64,000 bases of DNA from Hemibagrus wyckioides (lineage: Eukaryota; Chordata; Actinopteri; Siluriformes; Bagridae): positions 15,214,901-15,278,900 of the forward strand of contig NC_080716.1 of assembly GCF_019097595.1 (NCBI RefSeq), given 5' to 3'. Shown one piece after another: positions 14,601 through 24,300 of the stretch (within the stretch, counting starts at the first letter, position 1; each line of letters starts with the position of its first letter). A model generated the notes under the pieces. It did no database searches. It had not been told where the DNA came from and was given only the letters and a program-made list of their open reading frames with translations. Made by a program: the position numbers and the translations under genes.

Positions 14601-16327
14601 TGTGGCAGAATTAGTAGTTGTTATAGTTGCTTCTGGTGTAGTTGTTAGGGAGTTGTCTGTAGTTGTTTCTGAACTCTCAGTTGTTGTAGCAGCATCACCA
14701 CTTGTCATGTCTGCTTTTGTAGTTGTAAGAGAGTTGGCTGTGGTTGTTTCTGAACTCTCAGCTGTTGTGGCAGAATCAGTAGTTGGTAGGGGTTCAACTG
14801 ATGTAGTTGGAATGAAGTTGTCTGTGGTTGTTTCCAAATTCTTGGTTGTTTTAGCAGAGTCACTACTTGTCATGTCTGCATTTGTAGTTATAATAGAGTT
14901 CACTGTGGTTGTTTCTGAACCCTCAGCTGTTGTGGCAGAATCAGTAGTTGGTAGGGCTTCAACTGATGTAGGTGGAATGAAGTTGTCTGTGGTTGTTTCC
15001 AAACTCTTACTTGTTGTGTCAGAGTGACTACTTGTCATGTCTGCATTTGTAGTTGTACGAGAGTTCACTGTGGTTGTTTCTGAACTCTCAGCTGTTGTGG
15101 CAGAATCAGTAATTGTTTGGGCTTCAACTGATGTAGTTGGATTATAGTTGTCTGTGGTTGTTTCCAAATTCTTGGTTGTTGTAGCAGCGTCACCACTTGT
15201 CATGTCTGCATTTGTAGTTGTAAGAGAGTTCACTGTGGTTGTTTCTGAACTCTCGGTAGTTGTGGCAGAATCAGTAATTGGTTGGGCTTCAACTGATGTA
15301 GTTGGAATATATTCGTCTGTGGTTGTTTCCAAATTCTGAGTTGTTGAAGCAGCGTCACTACTTGTCATGTCTGCATTTGTAGTTGTAAGAGAGTTCACTG
15401 TGGTTGTTTCTGAACTCTCAGCTGTTGTGGCAGAATTAGTAGTTGGTATTGTTGCTTCTGGTCTACTTGTAAGGGAGTTGTCTGTAGTTGGTTCTGAACT
15501 CTCAGTTGTTTTTGCAGAGTCACTACTTGTCATGTCTGCATTTGTAGTTGTAAGAGAGTTGGCTGTGCTTGTTTCTGAACTCTCAGTAGTTGTGGCAGAA
15601 TCTGTAATTGGTTGGGCTTCAATTGATGTAGTTGGAATGAAATTGTCTGTGGTTGTTTCCAAATTCTTGGTTGTTTTAGCAGAGTCACTACTTGTCATGT
15701 CTGCATTTGTAGTTATAAAAGAGTTCACTGTGGTTGTTTCTGAACCCTCAGCTGTTGTGGCAGAATCAGTAGTTGGTTGGGCTTCAATTGATGTAGTTGG
15801 ACTGAAGTTGTCTGTGGTTGTTTCCAAACTCTTACTTGTTGTGTCAGAGTGACTACTTGTCATGTCTTTATTTGTACTTGTAAGAGCATTCACTGTGGTT
15901 GTTTCTGAACTCTCAATAGTTGTGGCAGAATTAGTAGTTGGTATAGTTGCTTCTGGTGTAGTTGTAAGAGATTTGGCTGTGGTTGTTTCCCAACTCTTAC
16001 TTGTTGTGTCAGAGTCACTACTTGTCATGTCTGCATTTGTAGTTGTAAGAGATTTGTCTGTGGTTGTTTCTGAACTCTTCGCTGTTGTGGCAGAATTAGT
16101 AGTTGGTACAGTTGCTTCTGGTGTCCTTGTAAGGGACGTGTCTGTGTTTTTTTCTGAACTCTCGACTGTTGTGGCAGAATCAGTAGTTGGTTGAGGTTCA
16201 ACTGATGTAGTTGGATTGTAGTTGTCTTTGGTTGTTTCCAAACTCTTAGTTGTTGTAGCAGAGTCACTACTTGTCATGTCTTCATTTGTAGTTGTAACAG
16301 AGCTGTCTCTTGTTTCTGTACTCTTGG
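1..16327 (-). CDS. Giant PTS-repeat exon of a mucin-like protein (partial, continues past window start)
   Basis: Read on the minus strand with codons whose highest coordinate is 2 modulo 3, I found no stop codon in any stretch I read between 16,325 and the left edge, giving about 5,441 codons. Repeat motifs keep one reading phase throughout, so there is no net frameshift. The protein is built from three modules of 27-28 residues: one with NADMTSSDSATTT, one with NPTTSVEAQPITD, one with TTTPEATIPTTNSATT. Thr+Ser are about 40-60% of each consensus module. Cysteine is absent from the consensus, and so are N-X-S/T sequons apart from N-P-T, so dense O-glycosylation is expected. An in-frame TGA at 16,341-16,343 means the exon must be entered by splicing. 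The AG at 16,328-16,329 (TGTGCTTGCAG) gives phase-1 entry and fits the signal-peptide exon at 23,010-23,070, although its pyrimidine tract is weak. The family assignment is mucin-like from composition. MUC3/12/17 identity is inferred from the neighbouring, divergent ache. C-terminal SEA/EGF/TM or VWD domains would lie left of the window. Confidence 0.85.
11062..16185 (-). repeat. 2,556-bp direct tandem duplication inside the mucin exon
   Basis: The block at about 11,062-13,617 is repeated with a shift of exactly 2,556 bp (852 codons, in frame) at about 13,618-16,173. Identity continues to 13,629/16,185. In the parts I compared the copies are the same except 13,332 (G) against 15,888 (A). Divergence resumes at 13,630/16,186. 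The near identity implies a recent unequal exchange, or an assembly duplication. Confidence 0.88.
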
Positions 16328-17149
16328 CTGCAAGCACATTTCATTCATTCATCATTTCATAGTGTCCATTTATATACAATCACCTTCAAAATGAGCATTT
16401 CCTTTTAATTTTAATCAAAGAATTTCTTTTTATTCACTGTCAGTGTTCAGGCATTCTATTATTAAAGCAAAAACTGATCCTGGCAGATTTTCAAAGGTTT
16501 AGTACGACAGATCTGTTATCATCACATGAATATTTTTATGAAATTTAATTTGAATTTTTGATAAATTTTATTTGGCATAGTTGATTTCAGTTCAATGTTG
16601 AACACACAATTCCATCAAGAAAAGCTTCAAATGACAATCATTGAAAAAGCATCTCTTAATGGCAGATAGTGTTAAATGTTTGTCCTTATTATTTACCTTT
16701 TTTGTACTTCTTTCTAACAATCTTTCCATAGCATACCATCAATGGTCCAGATTAACTAATGCATACAAGCTTAAACTGGCAGTCCAGAGAAAAAAATTGA
16801 TTTTGTTTCTATTGATGGTTGACATTTAGAAGTTACCAGAACCCAACTTCAAATTCATTTTTTATTTCAGATATCTACCACTCATGCTCACACACTGACT
16901 TATTTTTCTAATCTGAATAACTGAATAATATTAAGTTTCTGAAAAAATACTCCAGTATTATCAGTGACTATGGTCCACATCAAATGGACATCACCTGCAT
17001 AAACCAACTGTCAAATACTGTTTTAACACCTTTCTTTGAAACTTGTGTCAATATGAAACACAGTAAATAAAATATAGTTGCAAGCAACGATGATCGGGCC
17101 CAAGAAACAGTGCCATCACCACCAGACAAAGTGGGCACAGTGTACCAAA

Positions 17150-17335
17150 AGGAAAAAAGTGACAATTTGGGTCTAATGAAAGTGCTCACAGCAATGTACA
17201 CTGATGGCAAAAAGAAAACTGCCTCTTCGTCTAAACTATATAAGGACAAAAGTGACAGTTTGGGTGTAATGAAACAGATCATAGCAATGTCCAGTGATGT
17301 CAAAAGGGAAAATGACTCTCCCTCTAAACTATATT
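17150..17335. repeat. Two-copy 93-bp tandem repeat
   Basis: GTGACAATTTGGGTCTAATG near 17,158 recurs as GTGACAGTTTGGGTGTAATG near 17,251, followed by matching CAGCAATGT/TAGCAATGT and TCTAAACTATAT blocks. The period is 93 bp, a multiple of three. The plus frame at 17,110-17,397 and the opposite minus frame are both open, so the openness reflects the repeat. I see no start context, splice signals or known domain, and I do not call a gene. Confidence 0.6.
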
Positions 17336-17595
17336 ACTATATCAGTTTATATATACAGTATCTCACAAAAGTGGATACACCCCTCACATTTTTATAAATA
17401 TTTTATCTTTTCATGTGACAACACTGAAGAAATGACACTCTGCTACAATATAAAGTAGTGAGTGTACAGCCTGTATAACAGTGTAAATTTGCTGTCCCCT
17501 CAAAATAACTCAACACACAGCCATTAATGTCTAAACCGTTGGCAACAAAAGTGAGTACACCCCTAAGTGGAAATGTCCAAATTGGGCCCAAAGTG

Positions 17596-18581
17596 TCAAT
17601 ATTTTGTGTGAGCACCATTATTTTCCAGCACTGCCTTAACCCTCTTGGGCATGGAGTTCACCAGAGCTTCACAGGTTGCCACTGGAGTCCTCTTCCACTC
17701 CTCCATGATGACATCACAGAGCTGGTGGATGTTAGAGACCTTGTGCTCCCCCACCTTAGGGTTTAGGTCTGGAGACATGCATGGCCAGTCCATCACCTTT
17801 ACTCTCAGCTTCTTTAGCAAGGCAGTGGTCATCTTGTGTTTGGGGTCGTTATCATGTTGGAATACTGCCCTGCGGCCCAGTCTCTGAAGGGAGGGGATCA
17901 TGCTCTGCTTCAGTATGTCACAGTACATGTTAGCATTTATGGTTCCCTCAATGAACTGTAGCTCCCCAGTGCCGGCAGCACTCATGCAGGCCCAGATCAT
18001 GACACTCCCACCACCATGCTTGACTGTAGGCAAGGCACACTTGTCTTTGTAATCCTCACCTGGTTGCCCCCACACACGCTTGACACCATCTGAACCAAAT
18101 AAGTTAATCTTGGTCTCATCGGACCACAGGACATGGTTCCAGTAATCCATGTCCTTAGTCTGCTTGTCTTCAGCAAACTGTATGCGGGCTTTCTTGTGCA
18201 TCACCTTTAGTAGAGACTTCCTTCTGGGATGACAGCCATGCAGACCAATTTGATGTAGTGTGCGGCGTATGGTTGAGCACTGACAGGCTGACCCCCCACC
18301 CCTTCAACCTCTGCAGCAATGCTGGCAGCACTCATATGTCTATTTCTCAAAGACAACCTCCGGATATGACGCTGAGCATGTACACTCAACTTCTTTGGTC
18401 AACCATGGCAAGGCCTGTTCTGAGTGGAACCTTTCCTGTAAAACTGCTTTATGGTCTTGCCCACCATGCTGCACCTCAGTTTCAGGGTCTTGGCAATCTT
18501 CTTATAGCCTAGGCCATCTTTATGTAGAGCAACAATACTTTTTTTCAGATCCACAGAGAGTTCTTGGCAATGAGGTGCCAT
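17596..18581 (-). pseudogene. Tc1-like transposase pseudogene
   Basis: The reading begins at 18,581 with MAPHCQELSVDLKKS, the N-terminal helix-turn-helix DNA-binding region. A premature TGA at 18,399-18,401 interrupts it. The second DNA-binding part follows in the same frame (18,207-18,389). A frameshift near 18,205-18,240 precedes the DDE domain (17,596-18,204), which has WSDETKINLFG (first Asp) and FQHDNDPKHK (second Asp). After SPDLNP the usual Ile-Glu-His is replaced by KVGEHKV, so the third catalytic acid is displaced. The C-terminus ends NNGAHTKY. A family member is certain; function is excluded by at least one nonsense codon and one frameshift. Confidence 0.92.
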
Positions 18582-18726
18582 TTTGAACTTCCAGTGACCA
18601 GTATGAGAGAGTGTGAGAGCAATAACACCAAATTTAACACACCTGCTCCCCATTCACACTAACAAGTCACATGACACCGGGGTGGGTAAAATGGCTAATT
18701 GGGCCCAATTTGGACATTTCCACTTA

Positions 18727-19398
18727 AGGCCTGGTTACACTACAAGACTTTAACCTTCGGCAGATCGCTTTGCTGTTCAGACTACATGACTTCACTGTAT
18801 GTCTTTTTGTCCTTGTGGTGTTCACACTACGCGACGCTTCGTAAATGATCCACAAGAGGGGGTCACACACCACACAATCTGACAACAACTCTTGTCACTC
18901 AATGCCGTCCACAAACCACGTTTTGTCACAAAACCACATGCGACAGGTGGATCCGGAAATGACGCAAGACTTTCGGTAGAGGTTTGTTTTGAAAATGGAC
19001 GTCGGCAGGAGTTTCGCTCTAAATAAATGTTAATTTATTAAAATAAATGTTGTGTCCACACTATTTTTGAAGCCATGTTGCCGCTGCTGCTTTTTTTCCG
19101 GTGACCTCAACCTGTTGACTTGCTCTCTCATTGGCTGGAGGTCGTAGCTACAATTGACACCACGTGATGTTGAGTTGGCTGACCGTCCCAGATATTTAAC
19201 ATGCCAGATATTTGGATTTTGTCTGCGAGGTGTCAGCGATGCCTCTTTGATGCGTCGTTGAGTAGTTCACACATAAAGATTGCCAAGCACTGATCACCCG
19301 CTGATTTTCCCACTATCACAGCCCGATCTGTTGGCGAGCTCGTTAATTTGCAAATCGGGCTTGAATCGGGCTTAAAATCCTGTAGTGTGAACTAGGCT
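18727..19398. mobile_element. Harbinger-like MITE nested inside the Tc1 element
   Basis: A 672-bp insert is bounded by imperfect inverted repeats AGGCCTGGTTACACTACA (left) and AGCCTAGTTCACACTACA (right end, reverse complement). It is flanked by TTA at 18,724-18,726 and 19,399-19,401. Removing it together with one TTA restores the Tc1 sequence CCACTTAGGGGTGTACTC, which is found intact at the opposite Tc1 end. A 3-bp TTA duplication and GGCC...GTTACAC-type ends fit PIF/Harbinger MITEs. No transposase is visible inside. Confidence 0.8.
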
Positions 19399-19615
19399 TT
19401 AGGGGTGTACTCACTTTTGTTGCCAATGGTTTAGACATTGGCTGTGTGTTGAGTTATTTTGAGGTGACAGCAAATTTACACTGTTATACAGGCTGTACTC
19501 ACTACTTTACATTGTAGCAGAGTGTGATTTCTTCAGTGTTGTCACATGAAAAGATATAATAAAATATTTACAAAAATGTCAAGGGTGTACTCACTTTTGT
19601 GAGATACTGTATATA

Positions 19616-19813
19616 GAGAGTCACCCAGAAAAATGTATACACATTCCAGGGAAAGAAAAATTTGTATAAATATTTTATTACTACATTTATTGCTATACAT
19701 TGATTGATATATATGATGATGTTATGATAATATTTTTAATATTATACTAACATAATATAGATCATACTGTTTTTCTTTTTCTGAAGTGTATATACATTTT
19801 TTGGCTGACTCTG
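19616..19813. mobile_element. Short TA-flanked MITE abutting the Tc1 element
   Basis: Terminal inverted repeats GAGAGTCACCCAGAAAAATG and CAGAGTCAGCCAAAAAATG (right end, reverse complement) are flanked by TA at 19,614-19,615 and 19,814-19,815. The interior is AT-rich and non-coding, about 198 bp. Its left TA lies 3 bp from the right TA of the Tc1 element. Confidence 0.75.
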
Positions 19814-20039
19814 TATATATAAATTGTGAACATGAAGCCATATTTAAAAAATAAATAAATAAAAATAAAGGGGAAAGAGCCTCTAGTGGACATAGTCTAG
19901 TATTGCAGGAATCAGGCCAAAACCATGTCTAGTCAATGGACTGATAAATGTAAAAATTTGTTGTGAGCCATTAGAGCATCACAAAATCTTGAAACTAGGC
20001 AAACCTACTCACAACCAGTTGTTCTTTCTATGTAAAATG

Positions 20040-21775
20040 TTTTGAAACATTAGGACTTTCCACTGTTAAGATATAAGAACATTAATTTTCTTCGATTATG
20101 TCCTCACCATAGCAACATCATTCAAAATATCACAAATTCCTTCACAGTTTCACATCAGCCATGTCTTGCTATTATTCTGACTGATTTTGAACCAAATCAC
20201 AAAAGAAAGGGACAAAACATTAGATTTCAAAAAGTGACACACTTCCCTCTGCCAGTTGGTGGCACTATGACTGAGACTCACAGTAGTCATGTCCGTGTGA
20301 TCTTTCTACTTGTCAACTTACTACTAAGTTGAGGTTTGATGTACATCACTCAGTATACACCGAAGTTATTAGCCACTTCCTGTTTCCCTTTTTTTCCCCA
20401 AAAGTTTAAGGGCTCCTCATGGCTGAACCATTTGAGATATCAAGAATCCTTTCACAATTTTGACCCTCAATGTCTTCAGATCATATTGGACCCTGCTTGA
20501 TCAAAATCATATAAATCCCCTGGGAGGAGTACATCAAATTCCACTGGGGGCGTTTTTCAAACATGCCAAAATAATTGACCTCCTGTTAAGCAGATCCCAT
20601 GTGGATGAAGGGTCAGGATAGGTGGATGAATGTCATTTAGCTCAATGAGATCTAAATGTATACCGGGTCTCATGCATATACGTGCAATTGAATATGAGCT
20701 GTGCAGCTATATTTCTGACAAAGTTCCAGGGGGCGCTGTGACAGCCCTGTGCCACGCCTGGGGACCAGCCACACTGGCCTTTCTCAGAAACATTTGCACT
20801 TTATATGTGAAATATTTTGGAACATTAGGCCTTTCCACACGTAAGATATGAGAAGATTCATTTTCTTCTATTATGTTCTCATGTAAATCCTCGCCATAGT
20901 AGCACAATTCAAAGTAACTTTGAAAGTAAATTCCTTCACCATTTCACATCTGCCATGTCCTGACATTATTCTGACTGATTTTGAACCAAATCAGGTGAAA
21001 GTAAGAGACAAAATATTAGAGATTTCAAAGGGTGACACACTTCCTGCTACCAGTTGGTGGCGCTATGATCAAGACTCATAGTTGTCATATCCATGTGATC
21101 AGCTTTCAATGCTTAACATAATCCTAAGGTTTCATGTAGATCACTTAATGTATACAGAAGTTATTAGCCACTTCCTGTTTTGTTTTATTCGCCATAAGTT
21201 TAAGGGCTCCTCACGGCTGAACAGTTCGAGATATCAAAAATCCCTTCCCAATTTTGCATTATCAGTGTCGTGAGATCATATTAGCCTGGGTTTGGTGATG
21301 GTTGTATCAATTCCCTAGGAGGAGTATTTCAAATTCCATTGGGTGCGTTTTGCAAACAACTCAAAATAACTGACTTACTGTGGATTAGACTTAATGACAT
21401 GCAATGTGAAAGTTGTTCAGCTCAATGAGATCTAAGTGTGTACCAAGTTTTACATGGATACGTGCAAGTGTGTATCAGCTATGCAGCAAGATTTTCCAGG
21501 GGGTGCTGTACCGGGTGTGTGCCACGCCCAGGGCCGAGCCACAGTAACCTCCCAATGGCCGCAGATTCCAACCTGTCTGCTGATTTTCATGAGTTTTTGA
21601 GCATGTTAAGACCCCCAAAAGTGCCCGGATGATTGAAAAAAATAAATAAATAAAATAAAATAAAATAAAATAAAATAAAATAAAATAAAATAAAATAAAA
21701 TAAAATAAATAAATAAATAATAATCCTTAGAAGAACAAGAGGTCCCTTCGCACTGCTAGTGCTTGGGCCCTAATA
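20040..21775. repeat. Dimeric interspersed repeat of unresolved class with (AAATA)n
   Basis: Two diverged direct copies have a period of roughly 790 bp. Markers are the pair CCAGTTGGTGGCACTATGA (about 20,250) and CCAGTTGGTGGCGCTATGA (about 21,049), and the pair AAGATATAAGAACATT (about 20,068) and AAGATATGAGAAGATT (about 20,842). The unit ends with (AAATA)n at 21,637-21,722 and a GGTCCCTTCGCACTGCTAGTG tail. No reading frame of interest is present. It resembles a common non-coding repeat of ostariophysan genomes, but I cannot place its class. Confidence 0.55.
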
Positions 21776-22105
21776 AAGACAGCACAACTTCAGATTTATT
21801 AAGAAACTTAATTTACAGATAACTTAATTTCTTATCCATTAAAATGCATTAATACATAAGGCTCTAACTGAAACCTGTTTTGTCAATATGCCTGTCTGAA
21901 CTTACATCTTTTTGAAAGTAATAAATTATTTCATATTTTATACACTACTATTCGCTGTAGTTTTCATGTTTCTTTTTAAAAAGTGCATTCTAATCTACAT
22001 CAGGAGATTTTAATGTTCAGTTATGTATTTGAAATATTTAAAAGGTGAATGGCACATACTGTTGGTACAAAAGATAATTAATAGTACAGAGTGTATGAGA
22101 CATAT

Positions 22106-22696
22106 ACTCTAATCAGCCATAATATTTAAACCAGCTGTCTAATGTTGTACTGTGGTATCTGGCACCAGGATGTTAGCAGCAGATCCCCAAAATGATTGAA
22201 ATTGTTTGTCCAGCACAGATACTCATACGGACTAAGATCTGGGGGATTTGGAGGCCAAATCCAGACCTTGAACTCTTCATGCTCCATGTTCCATTAAACT
22301 CATCATTTTCTTCAAATCATTCCTGAATAATTTTTGTAGTGTGGCAGAGTGCATTATCTTCTGACAGAGGCCACTGTCATTAGGGAATACTGTTGCCATG
22401 TTGCCAGTTCAATGACTGTGCTTACTAGGACTATTTTGGTAGGTACTAACCACATCATACCAGGAACCCCCCACAAGACCTGCTGCATTGCAGATGCTCT
22501 GACCCAGAGGTCTAGCCATCACAATTTAGCCCTTGTCAAAGGTGCTTAAATTCATAAACTTTTCAGCATCCAACACAACTTAGAAAACTGTTCAGTTTCT
22601 ACCTAATATATCCTATCCTTTGACAGGTGCCACTGTAATGAAATAATCATTGTAATTCACTTTGCTTGTCAGTGGTTTTAATATTATGTCTGATTG
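22106..22696. mobile_element. Degenerate Tc1/mariner-type remnant
   Basis: The left side reads AATCAGCCATAATATTTAAACC and the right side, in reverse complement, AATCAGACATAATATTAAAACC, so the ends are inverted repeats near TA-rich flanks. Internal motifs such as CCACAAGACCTGCTGCATTGC correspond to those of the younger element at 47,077-47,588. No open transposase remains. Confidence 0.6.
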
Positions 22697-23009
22697 TTGT
22701 ATATATACAGTTGAGATACATTTGATATCTTCTATACATGTTATAAATTATTCAAAAAGCCTTTCAATATAAAGTATAAATTATACATAAAATTATATAC
22801 TGTGCTTCAGTGTGCTCAGAGTGAATTCCTATGGAACAATAAAAAGAAATCTCTCTTATTAAAATGAGCATGTGAATGTGGCAATGTCAAAGTTGTGTAC
22901 TTCTATAGTATCACCCAGGTTAAGTAGAGAAATCTGCTGATTTGTTTATTTAGACGTTTCTAAAAATGCAATACTATTACCAATCATAATTACTAAACTA
23001 TTATCTTAC

Positions 23010-23070
23010 CTGAAACTTGAAACTGGCATACGATCAGAATAATAAAATAAGTTCTCCATGAAAAAGACAT
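23010..23070 (-). CDS. Signal-peptide first coding exon of the giant mucin
   Basis: This is a short open exon on the minus strand. The ATG at 23,070-23,068 has A at -3 and is the first ATG after the TATA box. It encodes 20 residues beginning MSFSWRTYFIILIVC: an n-region arginine, a hydrophobic core, then a polar stretch ending VS. The exon stops one base into a codon at a strong donor, G|GTAAGATAA. Joined to the giant exon (CC at 16,327-16,326), the split codon becomes GCC, Ala. This gives V-S-A before KSTETRD, a good signal-peptidase site (small residues at -1 and -3). The match of phase, donor, signal peptide and strand is strong circumstantial evidence that the two exons belong together. 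An additional phase-1 exon in the intervening 6.7 kb cannot be excluded. Confidence 0.78.
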
Positions 23071-23155
23071 AGTAGCACAAATCAAAATCCCAGTAACACA
23101 CTAATGTACACTAAAACCAACACACCTTATTCACAATGTTACAAAGGTGCAAAGT

Positions 23156-23162
23156 TTTTATA
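23156..23162 (-). promoter_or_regulatory. TATA box of the mucin promoter
   Basis: TATAAAA on the minus strand lies 86-94 bp upstream of the signal-peptide ATG. A start near 23,130 would leave a 5' leader of about 60 nt with no upstream ATG. Directly downstream, the plus strand reads AGGTGCAAAGTTT, which loosely resembles an HNF4 DR1 site. HNF4 is a known regulator of gut epithelial genes, but this site is only a suggestion. Confidence 0.55.
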
Positions 23163-24300
23163 AAGAGGGTTTCACCATGATGCAGTAAGGTTTATGGCAT
23201 GATGTAACACCACGCCCTCATCCCCCATCATGCACTTTTCATGCTTGCTCACTCTTAGACTCTTGCTGAAATATGTAAGTCTAGAAAATGGTGTACAACA
23301 GAAGAAGATGGGGATTTTTTTTATTCAGGAGAGTCATATGGATAGGCGGACTTGTAAAATTGTTTTTACATACTAGCAGTCGTGCCACATGAGCTGTTGA
23401 TGGTTGACAGTTTTTTCAATGTACTCTATGAAACCTAATAAGCACAGAGGAGTAGACTTGAGCAGATAAGATTAGAAGCTATAAATAATACTAGACTAAC
23501 TCAATTAGTGTACCTGATAATGTATTTCTGGTGACTTGTCGTGTGTAACTGTCAAATCCTATGGGCTCTTAAATCTTCTCTTTTCCAAATGATTATTAGA
23601 ACATTACTACATTGCACTTCAAGTACAGGGCATACAGTATATCTGTAAAATAACCATTAAGTAATTTTTGCCCAAAAAAATTATAAGCACACCCTTAATA
23701 CTTCCACAATCATGAAGAGAATAATTAGCAGCCAGATGTTACTAATGAAATGATTTGTTAATCACCAAGAATTCTATTTTAGTCATTTTCCACGATCCAT
23801 GATTGTACAAAGGCTAAATTTCCAGTATTTTGATTTGTTTATAAATACTGTACAGTGCCTGAAAAAGAAAGCATTGGTCCACACACACACACAGCTTTTT
23901 GGACTTCAATATTATTCATGTTATTGTTCATTTATGATTTGAGGTTGGGAGAAACTGTCTCACTGGCCATATTTTTATATACTAATTTTAGCTGTCTCAC
24001 ATGTAGTACAAAAGTCTTACATGTACTACAGTGAAGATAACAGACTAGCCTTGTCGATATAACCTATTGATACATGACAGCCTCTTTTTGCTGTGGATAA
24101 CCCATCAGTTTGTTTTGCTAATTTCCCAAGCAACACCAAGATATAGGAATTCCTTTCTTGTTTGGTCATTCTGATAAGGGACAATATATTACACTGATAA
24201 ACTGTGTTGGAGAAAAATGTGTGCATAATGCAATAGTTATATTATTTTATTATATTATGTCATAAGTATGTTCTGTAATAGACATTTGACATGTAGCCAT

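Larger units (their letters stand above)
17356..19609 (-). mobile_element. Tc1-like DNA transposon, inactivated, interrupted by a nested MITE
   Basis: Long inverted repeats of roughly 220 bp start CAGTATCTCACAAAAGTG at the left end and in reverse complement at the right end. They are flanked by TA duplications at 17,354-17,355 and 19,610-19,611. Removing the nested 672-bp insert and its 3-bp duplication leaves about 1.58 kb, the usual size of a Tc1 element. The transposase lies on the minus strand between the repeats. Confidence 0.93.
16328..23009 (-). other. Mucin intron 1, transposon-rich
   Basis: This is the inferred 6,682-bp phase-1 intron between the signal-peptide exon and the repeat exon, with a GT (23,009-23,008) and AG (16,329-16,328) boundary. 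It contains a 93-bp tandem repeat pair, a Tc1 element with a nested MITE, an abutting second MITE, a dimeric interspersed repeat and a Tc1/mariner remnant. 16,330-17,100 and 21,780-22,100 show no coding signal that I can support. Confidence 0.65.

Noticed and set aside
31..16194. Series of plus-strand valine/serine-rich open frames (units like MSAFVVVREL)
   Set aside because: They are the antisense reading of the Thr/Ser-rich mucin repeats, share one phase, and are repeatedly cut by TAG where the minus frame reads Tyr-Asn-Pro (GGATTATAG). No independent gene signal.
1328..16267. Minus-strand Gln/Leu/Pro-rich frames (QLLILPQQ, RVQKQPQTT)
   Set aside because: Same strand as the mucin but one base out of its frame. 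The runs end at stops, whereas the mucin frame continues without a break.
1..16300. CRISPR array or satellite DNA
   Set aside because: Units are contiguous, degenerate and codon-phased with no unique spacers, and the surroundings are vertebrate. A coding mucin repeat explains the pattern.
17110..17397. 95-codon plus-strand frame as a gene
   Set aside because: It spans a two-copy 93-bp repeat and runs into the Tc1 end. No start context, splice sites or known domain.
17596..18653. Functional Tc1 transposase
   Set aside because: In-frame TGA at 18,399-18,401, a frameshift near 18,205-18,240 and a displaced third catalytic acid.
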